A stretch of 64,000 nucleotides of DNA from Chitinophaga jiangningensis (GCF_900142605.1 NZ_FRBL01000014.1:1-64000), one strand, 5' to 3'; shown: positions 7,954-18,385, numbered from the stretch's first letter. Notes: generated by a model from the letters alone, not told the origin. Made by a program: numbers and translations.

Positions 7954-10900
7954 ATGTTTACGAAACAACTGTTGATTCCACTGTTATTACTGTTATGCCT
8001 GCACACGCAGGCACAGGATTTTGTATCGCTCAACGTCAATGATGGCCTCTCCAATAACCAGATAAACTGTATCTATAAAGACAGTAAAGGGTTTATGTGG
8101 TTTGGCACCATGAGCGGCCTTAACCGCTTTGACGGTACCGCCTACCGGATATACCGCCACAAACAGGGCGATTCGCTGTCGATCAGCGACAACTACATCC
8201 TGGCCATTTATCCCGCGCCCGGCGACCGCATGTACATCCACACCCGCAACGGCGACGCAATATATAACCCCGTTACAGAGCAGTTCGAAAAAGCTGCCCG
8301 CTGGCTCGCCGCCATGGGACTGCCTGAATACGGTATCTCCTGCATGCAGCGCAGTGGCAACACCTTCTGGTTCGCCTACCAGGACGGCCGATTATTCTGC
8401 AAAAAACAAGATCACCCTGTAAAACAGATAGCAGTGAAGCCAGATCCCGAAAACCCGGTGACGGATATGGGGGCCACTCAAAGCGGTTACATGCTGGCGC
8501 TGCATAAAAATGGAGAACTGGATAAGATTGCAGTGAATACGTTGCAATTAACCGACCGGCAAAATCTCATCTCTCCCCAACCCCTAAAAAAACCGCTCAG
8601 CATGCGCCTGTTTATTGACAGCGACGACGACCTGTGGGTGTATATGGAAGGCTCCGACTACGGCGTTACCTACGTAAACGGTAATACCTGGCACGCAGAG
8701 CGACTGAGCAGCCGCAACAGCGAGCTGAATAATGATATTATAAACAGCATCGTACAGGATGATAAAGGGCAGATATGGATAGGTACCGACCACGGCGGCA
8801 TCAACCTGCTCAACAAAAAAACATTTAAGGTACGCCACCTGCTCCACCGCGATGATAACAGCAAAAGCCTGGCGGATAACGCTATCTACTCCATGTACAA
8901 GGATGACCTGGGCATCATCTGGTGCGGTACCTACAAAAGTGGTATCAGTTACTACGCGGAAAGCATGCACAAATTCGCCCTGCACAACCGCCGCCCCGAC
9001 GACCGCTCACCCATGACCTACAACGATGTGAACTGTTTTGCAGAAGACCAGAACGGGAACATCTGGATCGGCAGCAACGGGGGAGGACTCCTGTTTTACG
9101 ACCGGCAAAAAAATACTTACCGCGAATGGAAGCATAACCCCAATGACCCTACGAGTATCAGCACAGATGTGATCCTAAGCCTGTTGGTGGATAAGGATAA
9201 CAGCCTCTGGATCGGTTACTATTACGGCGGCCTGGATCATATGGTGGATGGACGTATCACGCACTACACCCCGGACCCGGATAATACCCTGAGCCTGGCC
9301 GATAAAACCGTATGGAAGCTATTCCGCGACAGCCAAAATAATTTTTGGATAGGCACCCTCGGTAGTGGTATGGATCGTTTTGCCCCGCAGATACCAGCAT
9401 TTTATCACAACAATGTGAGCATGCATAATTCCGTGCATTCAAATTTTATTTCCGACATCACGGAGGATAAATCCGGCAACCTCTGGATAGGCACAGCTTA
9501 CGGAATTGATATGATGGACAAAGCCAAAGGACTGTTCATCCACTATCTGCATGATACGCACGGACTCAGTAACGACAACGTTAGTTCCGTGTTATGCGAC
9601 TCCAGAGGCTTCATCTGGGCGGGCTCCCGGGATGGACTATGCGTGTTTAACGCAGCGGAACAGCGCTTCCGGACCTTCAGAATGGAAGATGGCTTACCGG
9701 ACAATAATATCATTTCTATTTTGGAAGATAATGGAGGCCACCTGTGGGTAAGTACCAGTAACGGGCTTTCGAAAATCACCCCGCGACAGGAAGCTGGTAA
9801 AGGCATCATCGGCATTAGTTGCCGCAATTTTAATTATAAGGACGGACTACAGGGCGATGCGTTTAACGTAAACGCTGCACTGAAGCTTCGATCCGGTGAG
9901 CTGGTATTTGGAGGGGCAAATGGCTTCAACCTCTTCGATCCGGCCAGCATCATCCAGGCCCGCACAGAGCCGCCACTCGTGTTTACCAGTCTGCAACTAT
10001 TCAACCGCACCGTGGGAGTGGACGAAAAGATCCACAACCACGTAATCCTGCCTGCCGGCCTCCCCGAAACCAAAGAAATTACACTGCGTTATGATGAAAA
10101 CGATTTTTCGCTGGACTTCGCCGCACTGGATTTCCTGAACACAGATAAAAACAAGTACACCTACGTGTACCAGCTGGAAGGCTTCAACCGGGAGTGGCAA
10201 ACCGCTGATGCACGCTCTAAACGTATCACCTATACGAATATCAACCCCGGCACCTATACGCTGCGCCTTAAAGCCCTTAACGACGAGGGGGACGCCTCCT
10301 GGAAAGGAATCAGCCTGAAAATTACCATCAGGCCACCATTCTGGGCTACCGGATGGGCCTACGCCGTATATGCGTTACTGTTGGCTGGTGGGCTGTTCCT
10401 TTTACGCCATATCACCTTACAACGGGTACATCGCCGCTTTGCGCTGGCACAGGAGCGAAAGGAAGTGCAGCGCCTCCACGAGCTGGACATGCTGAAAATA
10501 AAGCTGTTCACCAATCTCAGTCACGAATTCCGAACCCCGGTATCCCTGATCCTGGCGCCGCTGGATGAAGTAATCCGCCATGAAAAAGAACCTGCCATCC
10601 GCCAGAAGCTATACCTCATGCGGCGCAACGCGCGGCGATTGCTCAACCTCGTGAATCAGCTGATGGATTTCAGAAGAATGGAAATGCATGAGCTGAAGCT
10701 GGACCCCACACCCGGCGACCTGGTGGACTTCATCCGCGAAGCGGTATACAGCTTTTCGGACCTGGCAGAGCGAAAGCAGATGCAGCTGGACTTCCAAACT
10801 AATATGGAGCAGCTGTTTACTTCCTTTGATCATGATAAGATAGAGCGGATATTATTCAACCTGCTGTCCAATGCTTTCAAGTTTACACCGGTAGGCGGTA

Positions 10901-11997
10901 AGGTGCGTGTAGGCGTGCAGGTGAGCACGGTGGAGGAGGATGCGCTGCTGGAACTGAAAGTGGAGGATACCGGTATTGGCATCCCGGCGGATCGGCAGGA
11001 AAGCGTGTTTGAGCAATTTTTTAAACACGATGTGCCGGGTGGTATCAATAGTCAGGGTAGTGGCATCGGGTTAGCCATAACCCGTGAATTTGTAAAACTC
11101 TGCCAGGGACAAATAACAGTACACAGTGAAGAGCATAAAGGAACAGTATTCACCATCACACTGCCACTGAAAATAACTACCGCTGAAGCTAAGCCCGGGC
11201 CGGTAGCACCGCAGCCGGAGCCGAAGCCCGTAGCAGGCACCAAAGGCAAAGCCACGGTGTTGCTGGTAGAAGACAATGATGACTTCAGGTTCTATCTCAA
11301 AGAAAACATGAAAGAGGAATACCAGGTGCTCGAAGCCTCCAACGGCATAGAAGGCTGGCAGAAAGTACTGGCAGGGCATCCTGACCTGGTGGTTAGTGAT
11401 GTAAACATGCCACTGATGGATGGGATTACGTTATGCGCCAAGATTCGCAGTGATAGTCGTACCAAGCGTACGCCCGTGATACTGCTCACCGCCATGGCCG
11501 CAGAAGAGGAGCAACTGAAGGCGCTGGACCACGGCGCTGCGGACTACCTCGTAAAACCATTTAACGTGGAGATCATGCTATCACGCGTACGCAATGTACT
11601 GGCTGACAGAACGGCGGCACCGGCGATTGTATTGCCTGTGCATCAATCCGGGGAGCCGGCCCTTAGTGCAGATGAAAAATTTATACAGAAAGCGCTGGAA
11701 GTAGTAGAGCGTAATTTATCAAATCCTGAATTTTCAGTGGAGGAACTGAGTAAGGAGCTATGTATGAACCGCGTATCTGTATATCGACGGATTTTTGCCA
11801 TCAGTGGTCAGCCGCCGATTGAGTTTATCCGTTCCGTGCGTTTACAACGTGCTGCCCAGTTGCTGAGCAGGTCGGAAATGAACGTGGCGGAGGTGGCGTA
11901 TGAGGTAGGATTCAACAACCCGAAATACTTTTCAAAATATTTTAAAATGGTTTACCATATGCTGCCCAGCGCTTACCAGGCGGCCAACCGCAAGTAG
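7954..11997 (+). CDS. Hybrid two-component system sensor/regulator (HTCS)
   Basis: A one-protein sensor, kinase and transcription factor of the type that controls Bacteroidota polysaccharide utilisation loci. In order along the 1347 residues: a signal peptide (about 1-21); two seven-blade-type propellers of Reg_prop repeats (recurring D-x-x-G-x-x-W-x-G motifs, about 30-690); a Y_Y_Y domain (about 710-785); a membrane helix (about 795-818); a histidine-kinase dimerisation domain with His857 in NLSHEFRTP; an ATPase domain (N-box near 960-975, DTGIGIP and GSGIGLAI); a receiver with phospho-acceptor Asp1149 in VVSDVNMP; and a C-terminal AraC-type DNA-binding domain (about 1240-1345). It directly precedes susC, separated by about 196 bases with a repeated heptamer that may be its operator. 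The inducing glycan fragment is unknown. Confidence 0.95.
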   Translation: MFTKQLLIPLLLLLCLHTQAQDFVSLNVNDGLSNNQINCIYKDSKGFMWFGTMSGLNRFDGTAYRIYRHKQGDSLSISDNYILAIYPAPGDRMYIHTRNGDAIYNPVTEQFEKAARWLAAMGLPEYGISCMQRSGNTFWFAYQDGRLFCKKQDHPVKQIAVKPDPENPVTDMGATQSGYMLALHKNGELDKIAVNTLQLTDRQNLISPQPLKKPLSMRLFIDSDDDLWVYMEGSDYGVTYVNGNTWHAERLSSRNSELNNDIINSIVQDDKGQIWIGTDHGGINLLNKKTFKVRHLLHRDDNSKSLADNAIYSMYKDDLGIIWCGTYKSGISYYAESMHKFALHNRRPDDRSPMTYNDVNCFAEDQNGNIWIGSNGGGLLFYDRQKNTYREWKHNPNDPTSISTDVILSLLVDKDNSLWIGYYYGGLDHMVDGRITHYTPDPDNTLSLADKTVWKLFRDSQNNFWIGTLGSGMDRFAPQIPAFYHNNVSMHNSVHSNFISDITEDKSGNLWIGTAYGIDMMDKAKGLFIHYLHDTHGLSNDNVSSVLCDSRGFIWAGSRDGLCVFNAAEQRFRTFRMEDGLPDNNIISILEDNGGHLWVSTSNGLSKITPRQEAGKGIIGISCRNFNYKDGLQGDAFNVNAALKLRSGELVFGGANGFNLFDPASIIQARTEPPLVFTSLQLFNRTVGVDEKIHNHVILPAGLPETKEITLRYDENDFSLDFAALDFLNTDKNKYTYVYQLEGFNREWQTADARSKRITYTNINPGTYTLRLKALNDEGDASWKGISLKITIRPPFWATGWAYAVYALLLAGGLFLLRHITLQRVHRRFALAQERKEVQRLHELDMLKIKLFTNLSHEFRTPVSLILAPLDEVIRHEKEPAIRQKLYLMRRNARRLLNLVNQLMDFRRMEMHELKLDPTPGDLVDFIREAVYSFSDLAERKQMQLDFQTNMEQLFTSFDHDKIERILFNLLSNAFKFTPVGGKVRVGVQVSTVEEDALLELKVEDTGIGIPADRQESVFEQFFKHDVPGGINSQGSGIGLAITREFVKLCQGQITVHSEEHKGTVFTITLPLKITTAEAKPGPVAPQPEPKPVAGTKGKATVLLVEDNDDFRFYLKENMKEEYQVLEASNGIEGWQKVLAGHPDLVVSDVNMPLMDGITLCAKIRSDSRTKRTPVILLTAMAAEEEQLKALDHGAADYLVKPFNVEIMLSRVRNVLADRTAAPAIVLPVHQSGEPALSADEKFIQKALEVVERNLSNPEFSVEELSKELCMNRVSVYRRIFAISGQPPIEFIRSVRLQRAAQLLSRSEMNVAEVAYEVGFNNPKYFSKYFKMVYHMLPSAYQAANRK

Positions 11998-11999
11998 AG

Positions 12000-12052
12000 A
12001 TGTAACAAAATGATACCCTCCATGTTACATTTGAGCCCCCATTTTTGTAACA
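12000..12052. promoter_or_regulatory. Three TGTAACA boxes upstream of susC (candidate HTCS operator)
   Basis: TGTAACA occurs at 12001-12007, inverted at 12023-12029, and again direct at 12046-12052. Centre spacings are 22 and 23 bases, about two helical turns. The first pair extends to a perfect 8-base inverted repeat (12000-12007 and 12023-12030). The third box overlaps a TTTG (12044-12047) that lies 17 bases before an imperfect TATATTAA -7 element (12065-12072). That arrangement suits an activator-dependent promoter for the susC operon. The assignment to the neighbouring HTCS is inference. Confidence 0.5.
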
Positions 12053-12193
12053 ATTACAGCCGTTTATATTAACAACGTAGTACCCATGAAACCACTGCGA
12101 TGAGATACCTTTATACTCATCGTTATGAAAGTAAATCTACTAATGAACCAAAATCGACAGATCGCGAATTTTTAAAACTTAATCTCTCCACGT

Positions 12194-15100
12194 ATGAAAA
12201 GAGCCAGTATTACTGGAAAATCATTCCTCCTGGTATGGTTAGTGGCCTCCTGCATGGCATTTCTGAGCCCTGTATATGGTCAGCAGCCCACAGGTACATC
12301 ACCCAAAGTAACAGGTAGAATCACTTCCGAATCCGGGGACCCGGTTCCCGGCGCTTCCGTGTCCGTTAAAGGTACACGCACCGGCACCGCATCAGATGGT
12401 GACGGTCAGTTTAGTATAGACGCTGCCGTTGGGCAGGTGCTGGTCATCTCTTCCATGGGGTATAATACCCGGGAGGTGAAAGTGCCGGCAAACAGGGTAG
12501 TGGCCTTGCGTTTACAGGAAAATGCCACCAAACTCAAAGATGTGATGGTGGTAGGTTATGGTACGATGAAGAAAACCGACCAGAGTAGTGCACAGGTCTC
12601 TATTTCATCGGCCGATATCAATAAAACGATCAACACGACCATGGATCAGGCGATTCAGGGCCGTGCGGCCGGCGTATATGTTACGCAAAACACCGGGCAG
12701 CCCGGCGGTGGCATCTCTGTAAATATCAGGGGGGTAAGTACGATTAGTTTTACTACCGAACCACTGTATGTTATTGACGGGGTGCAGATTCAGCCAAGCC
12801 AGATTTCTTACGGTAACACCACATCCGTGAATCCGCTGGCAGGTATCAACCCAAGTGATATTGAATCGATGGAAGTATTGCAGGGGCCTTCCGCCACTGC
12901 CATCTACGGTTCCAGGGGTACCAACGGAGTAATCCTGGTGACTACCAAAAGAGGCAGCAAAGGGCTTAAAGTAGGTTACAGCTATCTGTATACCAACCAG
13001 GAACGCCCTAACGAAGTACCTACCATGAACCTGCAGCAGTTTGCCACCATGAGCAATGCCATTGCAAAAGACCTGAACAGAACGCCTACCCCGGAGTTCC
13101 AGAATCCTTCCGTATTGGGCGAGGGTACTAACTGGCAGCATGAACTCTTCCGGCCTTCCCCTTTGCAGAAACACCAGTTTAATGTGAGCAACAGTAACAA
13201 CGTTACCAACTATTATATATCTGGTGAGTACCTTAAGCAACAAGGGGTTGCTACTGGTTCTGATTTTGGAAGATATTCCTTTCGCGCCAATATGGATAAC
13301 CAGGCGTTTAAATGGTTGAAGATTAGCACCAGTGTTAACTTCTATCAAACCAAAGAAAGATTGTCCAGTACCTCCGAAGATGTGATTCGTACTGCCCTCA
13401 ACCTGGCACCTAATGTACCGGTGAAAAATCCGGATGGCAGCTGGGGTGGTGCTACCACAAATGAATTCGGCTCCAATGCGCAATATGCACCGCTTAATCC
13501 TGTTGCTATTTCCACGCTTATTGATAATAAATATAAGCGTACCGGTGGTTTGGGTGGTATGTCGGTAGATGTTACTCCTATCCCGGGATTATTGATCCGT
13601 GCTAACTTCAATGGGAATTTTGAGTATGCTGACGGTTCGAAATTTACGCCAACCTACCAGCTTGGTTACCAGCAGAATACTTCCGCTTCCATGAACGTGA
13701 CCACTGCTAAGAATTTCTTCTGGATGCTGAACGAATTAATTCAGTACAACAGGAGCTTTGGTAAGCACGCCGTAGGAGTGATGGCCAGCCATGAAGCACA
13801 GGCCAATAACTATGAAGGGCTCAGCGCTAACCGCAATGGATTTGCCAGCAACTCCGTACAATCCATTAACCTGGGTAACGCCACCGGCCAAACTACCGGC
13901 GCCTATAAAGGCTGGGGTTCCATGGAATCCTACCTGACCCGTATTAACTATACTTTCAACGATAAATATATTGTTCAGTTTGTAGGCAGGGCCGATGGTT
14001 CCTCCAACTTCGGTACCAATACCCGCTGGGGTTATTTCCCCTCTGCATCCGCCGCCTGGCGCATTTCGCAGGAGCCATTCATGAAGTCAGTGGCGTTTGT
14101 GGATGAACTTAAAATCCGCGGTGAGTGGGGTATGACAGGTAACAGTGGCCCGGGAAACAGGCAGTTCGCCAACCTCGGACCCGTAACCACTCCGTTTGGA
14201 TCTTCCTTCCTCACAGCCCAGTACGGTAATCCTGACCTGGCCTGGGAACCTACTGAAACCAGGAACATCGGTTTCAACCTGAATATGTTTAAAAACAGGA
14301 TACAGCTGGAAGCGGACTTCTACCTGAGAAATACTGATAAACTGCTACTGGATCTGCCGCTGCCAGGCTACCAGGGTACAGTAGGAGAAGGTTCCATCCG
14401 CCCGCCGGCATCTAACATCGGTAGTATGAAAAACAAGGGTTTCAATATTACCCTGAATACGATCAATATTCAGAACAAAGCAGGATTTGTATGGAAAACC
14501 AATTTCAACATTTCTTCCTTCCGTTCAGAGATCAGCCGCTTCTATTCAGATAATGCCTTTGTTACCAAAACCCTGTGGAGCCTGAATAGCTTCGCAGAGC
14601 GTTCGGCGGTAGGCCAGGCCCCATGGCTGTTCTATGGTTACATCTCCGAAGGACTGTTTACCTCCGTGGATGAAATCAACAAAAGCGCAGTGCCTACACA
14701 GGCTGATGGTACCCGCCTTCCTACCGCCCGCGATGGTGGTGTTTGGGTAGGGGATGTGAAATATAAAGATCTGAACAACGATGGTATCATCGATTCCCGC
14801 GATCAGACCTACATCGGTAATCCATGGCCTAAGCTGACTTTCGGATTCAGCAATACCTTTTCCTACAAAGGATTTGACCTGAATATTATGGTGACCGGTT
14901 CTCAGGGCAACCAGATTTTCAACTATCTCCGTTTTGAAAATACACAGCCTAATAATATCGTTCTGGGAAGAAACCTTTTCCAGGAAGCATATGATTATGC
15001 AAGAGTCACCAACGATGGTGATAAATCTGTGATCACTAATACAGGTACTAAAATACCACGACTGGTAGCAAACGATGTAAACGGTAATGGTAACCGCTTC

Positions 15101-15385
15101 ACGAATGATTATGTGGAAGATGGTTCCTACATCCGCATCAAAAATGTGCAGCTGGGATATAACTTCCCCTCCTCATTGCTGAATATGCAACGGATCGTAA
15201 AAGCGCTGCGTGTATCCATTGGCGTGCAAAACCTCGCAACGTTCACTAAATACACGGGCTTTGATCCGGAGGTGGGTGCCTATGTAGGTAAAGAAGCACA
15301 GGTATCTGCCCAGTATATTGGGGTGGACGCCGGCCGTTACCCGCTCACACGCATGTATTCCGCCAGTATTGCTGTTGATTTTTAA
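12194..15385 (+). CDS. SusC/RagA-family TonB-dependent outer membrane transporter
   Basis: A 1063-residue outer-membrane beta-barrel that imports oligosaccharides with its SusD partner, energised by TonB. Visible parts are a signal peptide ending near residue 30; a carboxypeptidase-regulatory-like beta-sandwich (VTGRITSESGDPVPGASVSV, about 38-115); a plug domain opening with the SusC signature VVGYGTMKKTD and containing the NIRGVST and YVIDGVQI motifs; and a long barrel ending in the aromatic terminus SIAVDF. There is no N-terminal STN domain, so direct anti-sigma signalling is unlikely. The susD stop-start gap is 20 bases, which indicates one transcript. The 5' leader could be over 100 bases long if the promoter lies where proposed. 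Confidence 0.96.
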   Translation: MKRASITGKSFLLVWLVASCMAFLSPVYGQQPTGTSPKVTGRITSESGDPVPGASVSVKGTRTGTASDGDGQFSIDAAVGQVLVISSMGYNTREVKVPANRVVALRLQENATKLKDVMVVGYGTMKKTDQSSAQVSISSADINKTINTTMDQAIQGRAAGVYVTQNTGQPGGGISVNIRGVSTISFTTEPLYVIDGVQIQPSQISYGNTTSVNPLAGINPSDIESMEVLQGPSATAIYGSRGTNGVILVTTKRGSKGLKVGYSYLYTNQERPNEVPTMNLQQFATMSNAIAKDLNRTPTPEFQNPSVLGEGTNWQHELFRPSPLQKHQFNVSNSNNVTNYYISGEYLKQQGVATGSDFGRYSFRANMDNQAFKWLKISTSVNFYQTKERLSSTSEDVIRTALNLAPNVPVKNPDGSWGGATTNEFGSNAQYAPLNPVAISTLIDNKYKRTGGLGGMSVDVTPIPGLLIRANFNGNFEYADGSKFTPTYQLGYQQNTSASMNVTTAKNFFWMLNELIQYNRSFGKHAVGVMASHEAQANNYEGLSANRNGFASNSVQSINLGNATGQTTGAYKGWGSMESYLTRINYTFNDKYIVQFVGRADGSSNFGTNTRWGYFPSASAAWRISQEPFMKSVAFVDELKIRGEWGMTGNSGPGNRQFANLGPVTTPFGSSFLTAQYGNPDLAWEPTETRNIGFNLNMFKNRIQLEADFYLRNTDKLLLDLPLPGYQGTVGEGSIRPPASNIGSMKNKGFNITLNTINIQNKAGFVWKTNFNISSFRSEISRFYSDNAFVTKTLWSLNSFAERSAVGQAPWLFYGYISEGLFTSVDEINKSAVPTQADGTRLPTARDGGVWVGDVKYKDLNNDGIIDSRDQTYIGNPWPKLTFGFSNTFSYKGFDLNIMVTGSQGNQIFNYLRFENTQPNNIVLGRNLFQEAYDYARVTNDGDKSVITNTGTKIPRLVANDVNGNGNRFTNDYVEDGSYIRIKNVQLGYNFPSSLLNMQRIVKALRVSIGVQNLATFTKYTGFDPEVGAYVGKEAQVSAQYIGVDAGRYPLTRMYSASIAVDF

Positions 15386-15405
15386 CAGAGAAAAAAAGAC
15401 ATTTT

Positions 15406-17055
15406 ATGACGCACAGATATTTTCAATTCTTGTTTTTGATAGCATTGGCAGCAGGCATGCTGACCGGGTGCAGCAAAGACTTTTTAAATCGCCCGCCACA
15501 GGATCAGATAGTAGATGCCAACTTTTATCAGACTGCTGAACAGGTTATGGCCGGTACCGGCGGTTTATACAACCAGGTATGGTTTGCTTACAACGATAAA
15601 GCCTCTCACGGTCTCGGTGATGGCAGAGGTGGAATACTGATGTCGGGCTCCTACCAGGTGGCCAATATCCGTATGCAAACAACGGACGTAACCCCGGAGG
15701 TATACAGTGCCTGGAATGCTTTCTACAATGTAGTGGCGCAATCCAACATGGCTATCAATAACATTACAAAGTTCGCCGGACCCGGCGTGCCGGATAACAT
15801 CAAGCGCTATGGTATTGCAGAAGGCCGTTTTATGCGTGCAGCGGCGTACATCCATCTCGTGATGAACTGGGGCCCTGTGCCAGTGATAGAAGATAACCTG
15901 GCTATCATGACAGATACCAACGTGGTGCGCAATACGGTAGAATCAGTATGGGCCTTTATCATCCGGGATTTGCGCTATGCAGATGAAAACCTGCCATCTA
16001 CGCCCTATCAGAAAGGTCGTATCACCAAATGGGCTGCTAAAGGTTTGCTGGCTAAAGCCTATCTCACCCGCGCAGGGGTGAATCAGTCGGGTACACGTGT
16101 GCAGGCTGACCTGGACAGTGCAGCGATACTGGCAGATGATGTGATCAAAAACAGTGGCGCCTCCCTGATGGAGAATTATGAAGACCTGTTTTTGACCGCT
16201 AACAATAATAACTCCGAAAGCCTGTTTGCGTTGCAATGGAAATATGATGGCGACTGGGGTACACAAAACAGTGTCCAGGCGTTCCTGGCCTTTAGTCCGG
16301 CTATCACGGGTTTTGGTGATGGTTGGGGGTCAGACATCGGCGCCTCTTATGATCAGTTGAAATTATATTCTCCAAACGACAAAAGGAGAAAGGCCACTTT
16401 TATGTTCCCGGGTGATCACTATTCCTATATCCACCAATCAATAGATGATCCGAATAATCCTGGAAAGAAGCTGATCCAGGAACTGGATGTGCCGTGGAAC
16501 TACGTGGGCACCGAAAGATATAATACCCGTGCCTGGGTGAAAAAATATGTGGTAGGAAGGCCGGAGGATAACGGGGGTAAGGTAACTCAGCAACATACAG
16601 AAATCAATACCTATATGCTGCGCTTGGCCGATGTATACCTCGTGTACGCCGAAGCTAAACTGGGTAATTCCGCGGTGACTACTGATGCAGCGGCGCTCTC
16701 CTATGTAAATGCGTTGCGTAAGCGTGCAGGCGTTGGCGTTAAAACTTCGCTGACCTGGGATGATATTTACGTGGAAAGAAGGCTGGAACTGGCCATGGAA
16801 GGGCAGGCCTGGTATGACCTGATCCGGCTGTACTATTACAATCCTTCTAAGGCATTGTCGATTTTGGGCAGCCAGGATAAAGGGACTTACCGCATTGTAC
16901 CGAATACAGAGAAAAACGCTACCAGCTGGACAATTACTTCCGATACGCCGGACTATTATCCCGTTACGGCCAGCAACTTCCAGTTGCCAATACCCGCACA
17001 GGAATTATCGGCAGCACCCAGTTTACGTAAGCCTCCTGTTCCGTACAAATTCTAA
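15406..17055 (+). CDS. SusD/RagB-family glycan-capture lipoprotein
   Basis: The surface lipoprotein that caps the SusC barrel and captures glycan. The signal peptide ends in a lipobox LTGC with Cys22, followed by SKDFLNRPP as is typical of the family. The all-helical TPR-like SusD fold is supported by the segments EGRFMRAAAYIHLVMNWGPVP near 140-165 and LRLADVYLVYAEAKLG near 405-420, and by the C-terminal block YVERRLELAMEGQAWYDLIR. Its length of 549 residues is normal. It lies between susC and the glycan-binding protein gene with gaps of about 20 and 17 bases. Confidence 0.95.
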   Translation: MTHRYFQFLFLIALAAGMLTGCSKDFLNRPPQDQIVDANFYQTAEQVMAGTGGLYNQVWFAYNDKASHGLGDGRGGILMSGSYQVANIRMQTTDVTPEVYSAWNAFYNVVAQSNMAINNITKFAGPGVPDNIKRYGIAEGRFMRAAAYIHLVMNWGPVPVIEDNLAIMTDTNVVRNTVESVWAFIIRDLRYADENLPSTPYQKGRITKWAAKGLLAKAYLTRAGVNQSGTRVQADLDSAAILADDVIKNSGASLMENYEDLFLTANNNNSESLFALQWKYDGDWGTQNSVQAFLAFSPAITGFGDGWGSDIGASYDQLKLYSPNDKRRKATFMFPGDHYSYIHQSIDDPNNPGKKLIQELDVPWNYVGTERYNTRAWVKKYVVGRPEDNGGKVTQQHTEINTYMLRLADVYLVYAEAKLGNSAVTTDAAALSYVNALRKRAGVGVKTSLTWDDIYVERRLELAMEGQAWYDLIRLYYYNPSKALSILGSQDKGTYRIVPNTEKNATSWTITSDTPDYYPVTASNFQLPIPAQELSAAPSLRKPPVPYKF

Positions 17056-17072
17056 TCTCAAAAAAATCACTT

Positions 17073-18302
17073 ATGAAAATTATAAAGAATTGCTGGTTGC
17101 AGGTAGTGATGGGATTAATGATGATTGGTTTTGTGGCCTGCTCCAAAAACGGAGATGTGTCAGCACCTCCCACTGTAACAAAAGTCACGCTGCTGGATAG
17201 CACCCTGCAGGACAGCTCTTTTACCAAAGCATTGCCCGGTACACTGATCCTGATTACGGGTCAGCACCTGGACGGTATGGTAAAAGTATTGTTCAACGGG
17301 CAGGAGGCTTATTTCAACCCTACCTACAATACCAGTACGCATCTAATCATCACGATACCGGAAAAAGTACCTACAGAGGCAGTGGACCCGCAGGTGCCGA
17401 ATAAAATAAAGTTCATTACCACGCATGGTGAGTTTGAATACAACTTCATCATTGATATTCCGCCACCCTCCATCGCCAGTGTTTCCAATGAGAATGCCCT
17501 CCCGGGGGACTCCGTTTTCCTGAATGGCAGCAGCATGTATCTGATTACGAAACTGGTATTACCGGGCAATCGTGAAATTACTGACCTCAATACCAATCCG
17601 GCGGGTACACGTGTGGGGTTTGTGATGCCTGATCTGGGGTCGGACACCGGCCGGTTGGTGATGCATGCAAAATACGGTACCGCAACAAATGATGGCCCGT
17701 TAAATGACCATGAAAGCGGGGATGTGATCAGTAACCTGACGAATGATGAGCCAGGGGAGAAGTCAGTATTCAACTGGGCCTGGTGGGGTGCGGTGAGAAC
17801 CAACGATCCTGCCCTGTTTCCCGGCACCCGTGGGGCTTACCTGCAGAGTGTGTTTGGTGGCTTAGGCCCCAATGCCTCCGACTGGTGGAATGATAACCGT
17901 TCCGGCAATTTCAACAGTGTGCCGATGTTCGCTGCCGGTATTCCAAATGCAGAGGCAGGGAATTATGCGTTGAAATTTGAGATGAATACCAAAGAGGCCT
18001 GGTCAGCAGGTATTATGGTGTTGCGGTTTAATGATAAGTTCTGTTATCGTTTTATGCCTTACCTGTCGGCTGCCGACGGTAAATTCTCCACAAAAAATAA
18101 ATGGCAGACAGTGACCATTCCTATTTCCCAGTTCAGGCAAACAGCCGATGGAATTGAGGGTACGGGTGCTCCTGCCGTAATGTTTGCAGATATCCTGAAT
18201 AAGGATGCCGTCGTATTCGGATATCGTTTTATTACGGAGAAAGATCCGGTGGATGTGTACAACGCTGCCTTCGACAATTTCAGGGTCATAAAAATCAAGT
18301 AG
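17073..18302 (+). CDS. Surface glycan-binding lipoprotein with IPT/TIG domains
   Basis: A 409-residue predicted lipoprotein (Cys23 in GFVACSKNG), in the position usually held by SusE/SGBP proteins. Two IPT/TIG-type beta-sandwich segments follow: about residues 34-125 (ALPGTLILITGQHLDG) and about 128-205 (ALPGDSVFLNGSSM). A C-terminal beta-rich domain (about 225-409) resembles the carbohydrate-binding domain of SGBP-B-like proteins and is rich in aromatic residues (WAWWGAV, DWWNDN). It probably binds polysaccharide at the cell surface beside SusD. The ligand is not identifiable from sequence. A bulged hairpin with a T-run follows its stop codon, so the next gene may be expressed at a lower level. 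Confidence 0.85.
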   Translation: MKIIKNCWLQVVMGLMMIGFVACSKNGDVSAPPTVTKVTLLDSTLQDSSFTKALPGTLILITGQHLDGMVKVLFNGQEAYFNPTYNTSTHLIITIPEKVPTEAVDPQVPNKIKFITTHGEFEYNFIIDIPPPSIASVSNENALPGDSVFLNGSSMYLITKLVLPGNREITDLNTNPAGTRVGFVMPDLGSDTGRLVMHAKYGTATNDGPLNDHESGDVISNLTNDEPGEKSVFNWAWWGAVRTNDPALFPGTRGAYLQSVFGGLGPNASDWWNDNRSGNFNSVPMFAAGIPNAEAGNYALKFEMNTKEAWSAGIMVLRFNDKFCYRFMPYLSAADGKFSTKNKWQTVTIPISQFRQTADGIEGTGAPAVMFADILNKDAVVFGYRFITEKDPVDVYNAAFDNFRVIKIK

Positions 18303-18325
18303 CTGGGTGATAGAAGCGTAGAAGT

Positions 18326-18365
18326 GCCGGGTGTGTTCAATGGGAAACACCCCGGCCTTTTATTT
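18326..18365 (+). terminator. Hairpin with T-run between the glycan-binding and glycosidase genes
   Basis: A GC-rich stem with one bulge (GCCGGGTGT against ACACCCCGGC) is followed by CTTTTATTT. It resembles an intrinsic terminator lying inside the locus and would separate or attenuate expression of the downstream glycosidase gene. Confidence 0.55.
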
Positions 18366-18385
18366 CGCCTTTCAAATTACATTTC

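Noticed and set aside
12605..13483. Long minus-strand frame inside susC
   Set aside because: Shadow of the susC reading frame.
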